A stretch of 64,000 nucleotides of DNA from positions 1 through 64,000 of the forward strand of contig JAUPFP010000126.1 of the NCBI GenBank assembly GCA_036925085.1. Direction: 5' to 3'. A program made the position numbers and the translations under genes. The notes under the pieces were generated by a model. That model was not told where the DNA came from, did not search any database, and saw nothing but the letters and a program-made list of their open reading frames with translations. The stretch is from Brachycybe producta. Its lineage: Eukaryota > Arthropoda > Diplopoda > Playtdesmida > Andrognathidae. Of this stretch, positions 49,400-62,226 are shown one piece after another. Position 1 is the first letter of the stretch; every line of letters begins with the position of its first letter.

Positions 49400-49690
49400 A
49401 CTAGAATAGCGGTTATTTTGTGCGTTTCAGTAATTAACATGAAGTAAAACCCTTAGCGTTTTAGTAACTAGAAGAGTAATTGAATTACATTATATTTAAG
49501 TCTTATGGGTATTTTCATGATTTGATCTTTAAATGTCAGTTTTAAAGATGATCAAATTTTTAATTTTCAGACAAATATTTTTTTAAGTTTTACTCTATAA
49601 AAGTTTATTTTTTAATGATATAAATATAAAATACCCTGACATGACTCACTTACTCTTCTAGTTTATAGAACACTTGAAAATTATTCTTCA
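49400..49690. mobile_element. Palindromic ACTAGAAG-family MITE, copy 4
   Basis: It lies just after copy 3. TTTTAGTAACTAGAAGAGTA on the left and CTTACTCTTCTAGTTTATAG on the right are inverted. The interior keeps GGGTATTTTCATGA and AAGTTTATTTTTTAATGATA. Confidence 0.7.
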
Positions 49691-50714
49691 CAATTATTCC
49701 ACAAACACAAAATAAACAAATTTTGATTGAAAACTCATTTTAACAATGAGTATAAAAAAAAATGCAAATAAATGTGCAGATTTACCAATGAATTGATAGA
49801 TTTGCACATTAACTAAGTGAATTTACAGAATGACTGTTTATCTACTTTGGAAATATTACGTAGGTTCTTTTTTTTAGTATCCACACTATAAATTATCATG
49901 AAGAAAATACAGAAAAATGAGGGGGGGGGTCTCTACAAATCGATTGAATGAGTCATTCTCAAAATAACTTCAACGCTGCCATCACCTCTCTCTCTATCTC
50001 TTTCTATCTAACTTTATCTCTCACTCTCTCTCTCTACCTTCTTTCTATATTTCTGTAGAAACTTTAGGAAGACTATTCATCTCTCTGGCTCTTTTCGACT
50101 TGTTCATAAAGTAAAAAAAAGACAGCCAAAACTCTTTAATCTAGTGTCTATATATGTAAAGAGACATACATAATGGGAGAAGAACATTTCCATTAGATTA
50201 CCGGAAGTGTCCAGGAAAATTCACAGCTGCTGTTACTGTTGCTGCTCTCTTACTACATTAAAATAAAAATACATGACATGGTGCTTTTTGCTTTTATACA
50301 CAATCTTGATGAAAGAATGTGAGACAGTTGGCATCTGGTAAATTCCAAATTACTTGGATACACTAATTAAAAACGTACCACAAACTCATTTGACAGAGAT
50401 AACAAGAAAGAAAAAAAAAATAGGCCTATACAAATTTGATCTTAAGCTATGTTTAAATTTACACAACTGTGTAAGTAGTATCAACTTTGAAGTTAATACT
50501 GTTAAGTGCACACCTGACCACTAGCTGCATTGGGAATTTAGTAATTTAGAAACAACTGATAAGATTACAAATTGATGCTGCTGCTGCTTGCTTGCTGCAC
50601 CTGTTTGGCTGTGTTGCTTCTTCTCTTCTGTGGTAGAATGGGAAATCACGTGTAATACAGATAATTGATAATGACATCACTTAAAACAGCAAAGAATTTT
50701 TACAAGGCTCGTTA

Positions 50715-51364
50715 TGCCTAGTTCTCACAACCTTCATGTAGCTCGGGCTAAAATAGCCTTGGCTAAACGACTGTGTTCACATGTGAGCAGCTACATATGG
50801 GCTTCGTGACCTGCCTAAAGGTGGCGCTGACTACAGCATATTTATTTCATTTTTACAAATTTGGCACTGGCCATTGTGTGGACATTGTGCTGTGTATAGC
50901 CTGCATAATGTATACATAATTGGAGGGAAAATGGCTGATATTGTCCATACTAACAAAACTGAATTGCATGGGTCTTCATTGAACACACTAAATGCAACAT
51001 ATTTTAATTGTAGGTAGGTTGATGATTTAGAGTTTATGGAAATAAGTAATTATTGAATAAAGATCAATTGATAATTTTAAATTATTTTAATAAATTAACA
51101 AATAGACTGAAACATCTAACAATGGAAATAGAAAATGAATGACGCCATTTTCTATTCAGATTTATGACCACCAGGTGGCGTACGATAAAGTTAACTTTGT
51201 TTTGCATTCACACTAAATAATGTGTAGGCTACATATGGGTAACCAAGGCTACCTAACCAAAGCTAACATTTGACATTGACCACCATCTAGTGTGTGTTCT
51301 CACAACCCTTATACATAGGCTAAGTCCTTAGCCTGAGCTACATGAAGGTTGTGAGAACTAGGCA
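50715..51364. mobile_element. PIF/Harbinger-type MITE with TTA duplication
   Basis: A 650-bp element with terminal inverted repeats of at least 34 bp and one mismatch (TGCCTAGTTCTCACAACCTT at both ends). It is flanked by TTA at 50712-50714 and 51365-51367. A three-base TWA duplication is characteristic of PIF/Harbinger. The interior is non-coding and includes GGTGGCG and TGGGTAACCAAGGCTACC. A diverged relative lies at about 58735-59090. The high end identity suggests relatively recent insertion. Confidence 0.92.
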
Positions 51365-51965
51365 TTATAAACCTTATGGTGCAATCACATTACACAACAA
51401 TTTGTAGGAAGCTCTTAACAAAATTAGAAAGATTCTTTCATGGATTCATATTACCGGTCATTTGTTCGGAGGAATGGAAGACAATAGAACTCTCTTACAG
51501 AGGATTTTATGCATGAAAATAAACGCCACCATTGCCTCTTTATCAGCTTCTGACATTTCTTTACCATATACACCATAATTTGAACCGGAATGTACTTTAC
51601 TGTCTTCTACGGTAAATGAGGGCTTTTTGTAGCTGATTGACTCTCAGGTGTTGCATTGCTAAATTTCATTTGTGGTCGTGGCAACAAATAACATACATGT
51701 ACATCAACACCTCCGCGAATAATATGCCTCAAAGTATAGCTTATTCACATTTATTTCAGTCGAATCTTAACATCTTCACATCTCTACAATCAATAGGTGA
51801 AAGGTTTTCTTTCATATGCCGCAAAATTATTTTTTTAACCATTTTCGTTAATGAGACAATAAACGATTAAACAAACAATCATGTACAGCCCTGAAATATA
51901 TGAAAATCAAAAATCAAAAACATGCCTATTTGCATATCTTTAATAGAATACACAATGCTTCTTAC

Positions 51966-52354
51966 GGTCCAGTCACACTAATATATACAGAATATTATAA
52001 AAGCATTTTATATGGTATCGTTTACATTTAACTTGCCGTTAAATGTGAACGATACCATATAAAATGGAAAGTCAACCAAATCGGTACGGTGGACATTCTT
52101 GAGAAGAATGTTTTGACGTTGACGGTCTATTCTGCAAGTGTGAACGTGTGACTGACACCGTCACAGCCAATCATTTCAGTACAAGATGCTCTCTACACTC
52201 CTTGAGGTTATAAGTTTACAATCACAGACGGCGTGGATTGCTGTCCTGTTCGCGGGTAGTGACATGACGTATATTGTGTGAATTGACTACAAAACTGACG
52301 TCACGTTACCGGTAGGTTCCGTGAGGCTAACGTTACGTATAGTGTGAATCGACC
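51966..52354. mobile_element. MITE with GGTC...CACACTA ends and central hairpin
   Basis: Ends GGTCCAGTCACACTA and, inverted, GGTCGATTCACACTA. Inside, arms 52004-52032 and 52038-52066 pair over 29 positions (one wobble) with a 5-base loop. A TGACGTCA word lies at 52296-52303. The right terminal 15-mer recurs at 16060-16074. Confidence 0.78.
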
Positions 52355-53125
52355 TTCAATCATACTGTAAATAATATGCTACTCAAAATAATTATTTTTG
52401 AATAGTTAGTCCGCTCTTACTCCATACAAGTACAATACACACCTAGTGTATGGTTGTCATGGACTTACTCCAATAAAGAGTATGGGGCTAGTGGGCTACT
52501 TCTTAAAATTTCAAAAGCTTAAAAGATTAAATATTTACTTTTGTATGTCGCTTAGACTTAAGGAACAAACCTCGAGTTACACAATTAACATTTTATAATA
52601 GCAGAAAAGTGTACATTACCACGTAACACTTAGAAAATAATTGCCTATTGCTTCACTTGGCCCATCTCACCTCACCTTATCCCAATTTTCCAACGCAAAA
52701 TGTACATAAAGAATAGTAATCTTAGATTACAATTCAAATTAAATAATGCAGTTTCACACTCCACTAAATTTATGTAGTTTACATTTGAAACTATAGTATA
52801 AAATGAATTTTGAAATAAAACATTATCTGAAAGGTTTTATTTTAATTAAAACGTTTTTAACTTCGAGTTTAAATTTAAAAAAAAAACGATTAATCGATTT
52901 AATTTAGGTTTTAACGAAAAATGCGATTTTTTACAACCTTGATATAAACAATAAAGTGAAGAAGAACACAAATATCACGCACACACATACACCTCATCTC
53001 AGGCCACTAAGGTAATAAATGTTGTTGTTGTTGTTCTTGTGTTTATCCATCTAATAACAACCTTTTGGCCATTCACTTTTACATTGATATGCAGATATAG
53101 CCAATTTCTTAAATGATCCTTAATA

Positions 53126-53148
53126 ATGATGATGATGATGATGATGAT
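53126..53148. repeat. (GAT)n microsatellite
   Basis: About seven consecutive GAT units. A shorter run of the same type lies at 45712-45726. Confidence 0.9.
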
Positions 53149-53873
53149 TGAACAGATGAATCCGCAAGAGACTTTTGGGGATCAACAAAAATTAAGACTG
53201 TAAAGAACACGCAACATATATTATACACTGTATAATTTTTAGTCCATGGTACACATACACACGGACCATATCATCCTTAATTAGAGCTTTAAAAAATCTT
53301 CAAAATAGGTCTTGACATTTTTACATACATGACATGTTTACTACTACTACTAGCATCATCTTCTTTCTACATTTTTATTCTATCAAAAAAAAATCTCTTC
53401 GAGAAACAACCATGACATCAAAAAAGGGACTTATGACAGTTAGTAAAGTAGGCCTATTATTAGTAGAGATACTCTTTGCTTACTCGTGGTGAATAAAGAC
53501 GCAATTTTCATATTCTTAATGTAATGCGGCACATACAGTATGTAGTTTGAAATTCATGTTTGCTATTTGTGTAATTACCTTTCTTCATATTCTTTTCAAT
53601 GTTGAGTGGCTGCGTGTATGTTTGGTGTTAGGTATTTCAGAAAGTTAAAAAGGGTTCTAAGATGGTTCAGGTTAAATGTCCTCAGTTTGAATATGAATAT
53701 CTTTCAAAAGCGAATATAATGTATAAAAAAAGCCACACATTTGAAAGTTATGACGGTTTATGCTCTGGTCAAGTATAAGCAGACAATTCATTCATGGCTT
53801 ATTACAGATTAATTTTGTGATTTTGTGTTAAATGATTGACTTTTGAATGGCGTTATCATTATCTGCCAAGATA

Positions 53874-54003
53874 AAGGTCGAGTCACATTATATGGAACGT
53901 CGCCGTCACGGAAAGAACCGTTAACTGTTTGTCAGTGATGAAAAAGATCACAATGCTCAGCAGGCCATTGTTTTCAATGATAGTCCCGTGTGAAGCTCGC
54001 CTT
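53874..54003. mobile_element. Short MITE with related termini
   Basis: AAGGTCGAGTCACATTATAT on the left, and inverted AAGGCGAGCTTCACACGGGA on the right, bound about 130 bp. It is possibly a diverged member of the family at 51966. Confidence 0.5.
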
Positions 54004-54565
54004 AAGTGGCAAACATTTAGAATTAATATTTTCTGACATAATAATATTTATACAAGGAATGTTTTACCAGCGCCAACTGATTATAATTCAATTGTATGTG
54101 TGAATATTATTCGTTTGCATGTGCGCGCAATTGTTGCAATATTACAGCCACTATATGAGCTAAGAAACTAGATTTTTGTTAGTTTATTTCACGGTCGAGA
54201 AATTATTTTTTTAAGTTTAGAATGAAAGCGAAAAGCGCATACTTTGCTTTAATTAGTTTTATATATACAAAACGAATGTATTATAGACACCCTCAGCTTT
54301 ATGAATCCTAATATTTGCAACGAAGCTAAAAAGTGCTTAGAAAATAAATTATCATTGATTTATATCAAGTTATCAACTGATGTGCACCATCAATTAAAAC
54401 TTAAACATTTAATAAATTAACTTTATGATATAGGAGGCAAATCGTTATTTTGGACGTTTTAAATCAAATGTGAATTATATTTTTGTCCATTAAATCCATT
54501 CATGTTTCTAAACTTAGAAAGACAAATGTCTTCAATGAAATGACACTTGTTTTTATATAGCAGTA

Positions 54566-54566
<1 letters not shown>

Positions 54567-54596
<30 letters not shown>
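54567..54596. repeat. (CA)n microsatellite
   Basis: Fifteen uninterrupted CA units. Confidence 0.97.
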
Positions 54597-54599
<3 letters not shown>

Positions 54600-54894
54600 T
54601 GCCACCTAAGTCAAAAACCAACTCACCAATAAATGATAAATGTGCACAATTGATAGCAATTCCTGCAATGTGCAAAATTTCATAAACAACAAACAAAAAA
54701 ACTTACATAAAGGTTCAACGACATAATTTTACATTTATCTTGCTGTTTAGGCGTTTTGCACTGCATTAACGATAGAGGCAATCAAAATGGCCATTACTTC
54801 CGCAATATTACAGTGCAAAAAAATGAGTCAAATATTGCTGTGAATTTCGCAAAAAATTCTCGCAAAAAAACCGATCATCATCGTTTTCTATAAA

Positions 54895-55115
54895 GTCATA
54901 AAACTGTGACATTCATAATCTATGATGTCACTGCTTGTGAGCTATTTTATGACTGTCCAATTATGTTGTACATCAGTCAATGGTAGTCATATTACAATAT
55001 TTGTCATAACATTTTGTAACTTGCTTTTGTGACTGTTACGAAGTTATAAGCTACATGCGGTATTTTAGTGTCACATGACAATCTTATTTTTTTTTCTGTA
55101 ATGAGGTCCCTGGGT
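54895..55115. repeat. Dispersed repeat, TTTGTCATAA family, second copy
   Basis: Blocks CAATGGTAGTCATATTACAA, ATATTTGTCATAACATTTTG, CTTGCTTTTGTGACTGTTAC and TTTCTGTAATGAGGTCCC keep the same order as at 44600-44830. Confidence 0.7.
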
Positions 55116-55428
55116 GCAAGAAACCACTGCAAGATTTGCAAGAAAAGTATCATATTCCCAATTGCTATGAGCGTATTTATTCAAGGACACAGTATTGGAA
55201 CCACTTACTGTAAATAGATGTCAATGTGATCTCTGCTTAAAATGTTATTGTACATAATTGCTACTGAAACGGTGGTTTTGGCGAATGGCATATTTTTCAC
55301 TTAGGCAGTAGGATATTCATGTGCTAGGCCCAAATATATTTTGACTAGATTAGATTTAGTTTAAGTGCATCTGGGACAACAGCACAACACAGTAGCTATA
55401 ACTAAATTAAGCGTGATGGAATAGCACA

Positions 55429-55565
55429 TTAAAGCCCGGTGCATACCATGAAGTAATACAGCAACAATACACATGTACACATACTTTGCGATTATGTGTG
55501 CATGGGCAGTAGACAGCGACCTTGCATTGCTACTGTATTACTTCATAGTGCGCATTAGGCCTAAG
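55429..55565. mobile_element. Short palindromic MITE
   Basis: The left end (CCATGAAGTAATACAGCAAC after AAGCCCGGTGCATA) returns inverted on the right (TGCTACTGTATTACTTCATA then GTGCGCATTAGGCCT). The interior is only about 50 bp. The plus-strand frame at 55473-55727 is a by-product. Related ends occur near 32648 and 34940. Confidence 0.75.
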
Positions 55566-55585
55566 ATGGTAACATGTTGTTCATT

Positions 55586-56279
55586 AAGTGGCGATCTCAC
55601 CGGCTATTTTTACAGCAAGATTCACTGTAAGAGTATTGTTGTGGTAGGTTTGCAATATAATGCACATTGCGCAACGACTCTTGCAGTAACTGCAAGCCCT
55701 TTTATCATAATGAAAATACTTATTTGAAATTTCACAGTTTTACTTATTGTATGTGAATTTTAACTGTGATCTGAAGTGAAATATTGAGTAAAACTGAAAG
55801 TATTTTATAACTACAGGAGGAAAAGAAATCACTTATAAAGGATTTAAATGACACACTTTCACTTTTGTGAAAATCTTAATCACTGGTCAGTTTGTAACTG
55901 TCATGAAAAGTTTTATTTTTAAGGATTATATTAAAATGAAATTACCTTTAAATGATTCGATTATTCTTCTAGTTTCTATGACACACTGAGGTGTTGCTTA
56001 ATGTTGTTCTGAATTAGTGCTGGAGTTCGTTTTTGGTTTATAGTTTCCCTCACTACTGTGTGTTCTTTGTCGCCATTTTGAAATGACGAATATTGCTTAA
56101 AATGTTGCACAGAATCTTGAAAAAAAACCGACCTGAATCATTTCTTGCAAGTCGGTGTGCAATAACGCATGCAAGTTTTGCAAGAGCGCCAAGAGTATTA
56201 TCACACTGGCAATTACAAGTGATTGCCGGGCAAATTTGCAGCGAATCTTGCTTTAAAAATAGCCAGTGAGATCGTTGCT
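55586..56279. mobile_element. MITE interrupted by an ACTAGAAG-family element
   Basis: The left end GCGATCTCACCGGCTATTTT then TACAGCAAGATTCACTG mirrors the right end CAGCGAATCTTGCTTTAAAA then ATAGCCAGTGAGATCG. Between them, about 55800-55995 carries the ACTAGAAG-family signature (right half GATTATTCTTCTAGTTTCTA), so one element probably inserted into another. Confidence 0.75.
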
Positions 56280-58116
56280 TTAGATTTCTTATCAGCTGGA
56301 CTATTTTTCAGCAAAATAATTTAGCTTTAGCTTGCCACGTTTTCCATTTTAACAATTGACAATTTCTTCAACGTTAAATTTCTTCTAAAAAAAGGGCCGA
56401 TCAAGCTCGTAACATCTTAATGTGACTCTTCATTTTCAGAACACTCAATAAAAGAAAATGAAATCTCAATTCCTAACACTGAAAACCATTTTTGTAAAAA
56501 AATAAACCATTCTCTTTGATAATAACCCTGAAATTATTCTGCTTTTATTCTGTGAAATTTCATCACAATAACAAATGCATAAACCGTTCTTGTTTTTTTT
56601 TTTTAAATAATAATGCTAATCAAAAGAAATCATTGATAAAAAATGTATCCATGGCAACCTGAAGCAGATGAGGTCTTTCAAATTTTTTTCTTTCTAATAT
56701 AGGGCCTACAACTATTCAAAAAGAAAATTCAAAAGCTTTGCAAGAATTTACACACAAACACACATATACAATAATACATACCGTTGTGTATGTACAGTAT
56801 ATTGAGACAAAATTCCATAACATTCCAACATATAAAAAAACACACATAAGATGAAACTCATACTATTACATTAAATATATAGTAGCAATAATTCAACGTA
56901 AAATTACAATGCTACAACATACTTGCAAAATAATAAAAAAGAAATAAGAAAATAAATAGTTGAAACGTTTTCTCTATTTTTCTCTTCTTTAAATTCAAAA
57001 AAGACTTGTTTTTTTTTTGAAGAAAAAAGTTCAGAAATTGTTGTTTCCAGTTGAGGACACAAAAGACGTTTTGTTCAAAACACCCAACTTACTACAAAAT
57101 ATCTAAGTTTTATGTCTATTTTCTAGCCTTTTTTTTTAAAAAAAAACAAGGTCTTATTTCTATTTTTATAGACATTTGATGTCTCTTTACGATATATGGA
57201 ACATCCAATAGTATCATTTTTTTTTTTCTTAAACGGTCTCCTCTTTAGTTTAAGTTCAGAAGAAGAAAAAACTTTTGCCAATTTTATGTCTCCATTTATC
57301 CATAATTGATAGATTGGGACAATTTTATTTTGAACAAAGTGTCGGTATCTTTTCTATTACTCTTTTGTTTCCCTACATCTTTTTCATTTAAGTAAACTCG
57401 TTAAAACACAGTATATATATGGCTGTTTATTTTATGAACATACTGTGCCAGAGAGAACACTGAACACACAACAAAAATAAAACTCTCTTAATATTATTTC
57501 GGGACTTAGAACGTCGAAAGAACGTTTTTATTCCAAACATGGTCACCATTCTTTTCTTTCCCTTTACCAATCTGTCTCTCTCACTCACACTCTCTCTCTC
57601 TCTCTCACACTCTCTCTCTTTTCTCCTTCAAAACTCTTATATATTTTCTCTCGAATACATAAATATCAAAAGTAATCATTTGCAACCCAAACGGACAGCC
57701 AACAGATAAAGAAGAAGAAAAAAAATCATTATTCCCACATTGCCATTTACTGACACGATAATAACTTCCTTTTCCGTCAGTTGACGGTCAGTGAACTCTC
57801 ACATATTAGACGTCCCTTTTTTCAATCATATAATATATACTATACCTCCAAAAATATCAAAAAGAAACAGAACACAAACATGGAACTTTTACATTTACAC
57901 CGACATCAGATGATCTAGAAACACAAATAGGTACACACGACAGGTTGCACACGATGCGTTCACTTGTCACATATTTTCAATTTGAACTTTTGCACAGGTT
58001 TTCAACATCGTAAAACCTTCCATATTGAAAAAGCACAAGTAATTCTTTGAATTATGAACATATTTGGTAACATATCTGTTGTAAAATGTGGTATACCTTT
58101 AGACCATGTATGACCA

Positions 58117-58147
58117 TACCCTTAGACCATTCATTGGTCTAAGGGTA
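58117..58147. repeat. Perfect 13-bp hairpin
   Basis: TACCCTTAGACCA and TGGTCTAAGGGTA around a 5-base loop. The related GGTATACCTTTAGACCAT just upstream (58090-58107) suggests a larger, partly decayed palindrome. Confidence 0.8.
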
Positions 58148-58734
58148 TACACCACAACACATTACCGCCTTCCACATTTTATGTCAGCATTGTAGAAAGT
58201 AGAGCTCTGTTCAAATTTTTGTAAAAAAAAACCACTGTTGTAGTCAACAGGAAACTACGATTCAACATTTTGCCCTTCAATATTAGAACACGGATGCAAA
58301 TTAATGAATACTGGCTGAAATAAATAAGCAACTACTTGCTGTAATTGTGCTTTTTTTAATAAGTTTGGATAGCCATATCTACTTATATGGGGGATTCTAG
58401 TAAGAAAGCGTTCAAGAAGGGCAATGCTTTGCTCCGCCCTACGGTTTGCCTAAATTGCTAGTGATTCCCACTAAGTTCACCTAGCATGAGGGTTCCACTG
58501 TAGGAATACATGTACTTATTTTTCAGAAATCTTGCAGCCTTAATCTGTACCTTTTCTATTTCATTCTAATAGTGTTTTGAAAAGATTAAAATAACAGACC
58601 TCGTTTATATTTTCTTTACAATATTACAAAGTTTGCTGTAAAACCCTGTTGTTTTATTCGACCGGGCCGATTTACGGTCGACCACCAACCCGTTTTAGTT
58701 AAGACAGCTAACATATAACTTAGGCTACAATAAC

Positions 58735-59090
58735 CATGGTTACATGACACTGATCAGACAGCAACATTACAAACAGGCTTCTGGGTCATTTACATAAGCC
58801 CATATACAGATGGCACTAAACTGCAAAGGTCAAAATTTCACAACAACACATTTGTTGTTGTCAAAAGAGAGTGAAATTAACTGTACATAGTCTACATAAT
58901 GCAATTAGATTTGGATGGAAAATGGTGATAGTTGTCTATTGTACAACCATCAACATCCAGTAGGCGACATAAAATCAGATTAGCTTTGCCTTACAATTCA
59001 CATTAAATAATTTGCAGGCTAGAAATGGGTAACCAAAGTTACCAAACTTAAGATTAGACACTGAGGAACATTACACGGCAGTACTTATCC
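58735..59090. mobile_element. Diverged relative of the 50715 MITE
   Basis: It shares ordered blocks with 50715-51364: CATAATGCAATTAGATTTGG before GGAAAATGG, CCAGTAGGCGACATAAA for CCAGGTGGCGTACGATAAA, CACATTAAATAATTTGCAGG, and AAATGGGTAACCAAAGTTAC. The terminal repeats are not clear here. Confidence 0.65.
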
Positions 59091-62000
59091 CACTATAAGT
59101 GTCTTATGTATGTCCTCCTGCACAGGCTTCAAAGAGTCCACAATCCTTTATTTTTAATTTTCTTCTGATATACAGTAAGTACTCATATGCATTATTAGAT
59201 GTGGAGCCTGTATAGGGGGACATTAATATATCGACACTTGCTCCCTGACATCTAGCACTGGTTCCTAATTTCTGTTTTTTTTTTTAAGTTTGGTAAAATT
59301 TCTCACAGCTATTTTTTATTACATGTGACTAATTTTACGCATTTGCTAACATTCTGATGAACATGTATAGCAGCACTTCAACCACGCCCACTCTCAGTTG
59401 GCATATCATTTGAGACATGCCTTGCACTGAGGAAATGAAGACTCGCTTGTCGTGCACATTCCCACTGGGAATGTAATAAGTTTAGTCGATTAGTAGTAAC
59501 TTTAGCCTCTATACAGTCTTAGATTAGAGGCTATATGTGGCTTGCTAATCAAATTAATACCCTAAAATATTTGTGAGAAATTCTAAACCAAAATTATCGA
59601 CATGGGCCAGCATACTGTAGCTTGAAATATAACAAAATAGGATGTTTAAACTAGGCATAAGCTGCATTTTCGTATTGCATCTGACTTTTCTCAAATATCA
59701 TCCTTCTGTGATGCTATTTTCATGCATTACTTTTGAAATTTCAAAAAGAAAAAAAAAAAATGGAAAATACAATGTAATGCACTTAATAAGCTTCAAATAA
59801 GTTATTTACAAATACAAATAAAACCCTGGACAACTGTTAAGAAAATAAAAACGTATATATGCTCATATATTGATTTCTCTTTTTAAAAAAACAAAAACAA
59901 AGCTTTTTTGAAGTAACTCGTGTAAGGTACATTTTCTTTTTATAATGCTTTTCTTCACTGAACACAAAGCTAAGCTCAAACGGAAAAAAATGTAATGCAC
60001 ACAAAAAAAAACTCTGCTAAGAAATTCTAACGGGATCAAGAGGCGAACACAACTTTAGAACAAAGTCTTTTTACCCATTTCTTTCTTCTTCCTGCATTTA
60101 TTTTCAACTTGTAAAGAAAGAAAAAGAATGATCTCAACCTCTCGAGAAGGATAAAAACACACACAGAGAGCGAGAGGGAGAGAAAGAGAGATAGAAGAAG
60201 AAAAAAACCCTGTTAGGCGATGGTGTGACACACAACTGATATTTTGCCACAATTTTATTACTTTAAGTTTGTAGACTAAGTTCTTTCTTGTCTGAAAGTC
60301 TAGCTTTTAACGCTTTTCCAGAACCTCTTTTTTTTTTCTTCTTTTTCGTTTCCATCCAAAAACTGTCAAAAACACTTGCCACTAGACTCAGGGCGTAGAC
60401 TAACGGCGAATAATTAATCAAACACCATTGTAGTTTTTAATGCACAAAGAAAAGAAAAACAGAGATAATAAACAGAAGAGATTTAAAAAGGCAACATAAC
60501 ATTATATGGATGCGCACACGCATACTTAGATGGAAATATATACTACTACTATATAGAGAGAAGACCCACATGATGAGAAAACATGCACACATGTAAAACA
60601 AAAAAAGAGAAACATACACAGATTTATTGGAGACACCAATGGCATGCAGTGCCTATTTTAGGCTGAGGGCGATCAGTGCATAAGCCCTAGGCATCACTTT
60701 TGAGGAGCATCAAAAAATTTGATGAAACTAAAAAAAAATCGTTTTTTTTTTACTCATTAATTTACAAAAAAATATATTGATACCTTCATCAACTGTTGAA
60801 AAATCAGAAAGACAGTTTTCAAAATTACAGTTAATCAAATGCTATCCGAGAACAAAAATGCCCCAAAGACAGACTAAAGAGTTTATCAATACAGGAAATG
60901 AAATTTGTAATAGGCTATACTTAATTTTGTACAATTTTTCTTGGTGAATATGCTACTCATAAAGATCCAACAATTTTAAGTACATGACAGTAGTTGCTCA
61001 GGTCTATCCCTGGGCAAGAAATAGATTTAAGCCAGTACTGCACAAGCACACAAGACACATAGAGAAATCACACATAGTAACAGAACGAACACACAAACAT
61101 AAAGGATACACAACATATAAAGATGCAATAATGCACACACAAAAAACTTGAAAAAATACAATACAAAGCTAAAGCACACACACACACACAATTGTCACAC
61201 AAGATTTCATTATTAAGGTCGCTTCAAGTAACAGTGTAGGTGTTTGAAAGTTTAGCCTGTTCGATTGAAAATAACTGTAGTATGCAGTAGAATACAATAG
61301 ACAATTAGCAGGGAGTAATTGAAATTGAACATAGCATCATAAGTAGGTAATAGCATCAATTTAATTGTCTCAAATACATGTATAGCTGCACGTATTTTCT
61401 AAATGCTGAAATTTGAGGCAATAGGTATAGTTGTTGATCAAAAAATAATGAACATAAAACACGGATATGGTGAGTTATTTAATTAGAGAAAGCCCAGGTT
61501 TATTCCACCAATAACAAGCGCATTGTAGAGACACTCAGCCTTCTAAGAAAACCAGCACTTAGAGACAACAGGCAGCCATTTATGAGTCATATAAATATGC
61601 ATTACACCCATGATGCAACAAAATCAAGTGTTCATTTCCTATCATTTCCAGTCATTAAGCAATATGAATAAAACAAAGTAAATGCTTTTACTGCTAAATC
61701 TGAAGATAATATTGCAAACCAGATTATGAATTAAAACGATGAGCAAAAGCAAAACCTTAAAAGTAACAGAAGCTTTTTAAACACTTTTAAGTACTGAAGT
61801 AAGAACTTTTATTAAGTGGTAAAAGTGCTTGTGGCATGAATAATACAACGTACATACTACTAATGTACAGTCAATGCTAGAAAATATTAGGCTCAGCTAT
61901 TGGGCTACCTTGAGAAATCATTATTTCCAAATGGAAGGAAGCATTTGTGGCAAAAACTTTATTATGGTACTACAATATCGTGATAAGCATGAAAACAGCA

Positions 62001-62162
62001 GGATATACATATCTCGCCCATGTTTTTTTAAATTCAAAATACAATCCATTATATAATTCGCATAGATCTCGGATGTTTTCAATTTGTGGCCCAAGTGCCA
62101 ATTGTGAAAAAAATCATCATCATTAGAGCATCTGCAATTATATTTTTTTCTAATAAAAAAGG

Positions 62163-62226
62163 CTGGTTAGAGGCTAGATAGTCTGGTTACTAGTAGTTGT
62201 CAAGTAGAGTTCTAGCCTCTAACCAG
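62163..62226. repeat. Perfect 16-bp inverted repeat
   Basis: CTGGTTAGAGGCTAGA (62163-62178) and TCTAGCCTCTAACCAG (62211-62226) around 32 bases. Poly-T/AAAAA tracts flank it. A related shorter pair, TAGCCTCTA/TAGAGGCTA, lies at about 59503-59535. Confidence 0.85.

Noticed and set aside
55473-55727. 84-residue plus-strand frame
   Set aside because: It spans the right arm of one MITE and the left end of another, so it is a chance frame.
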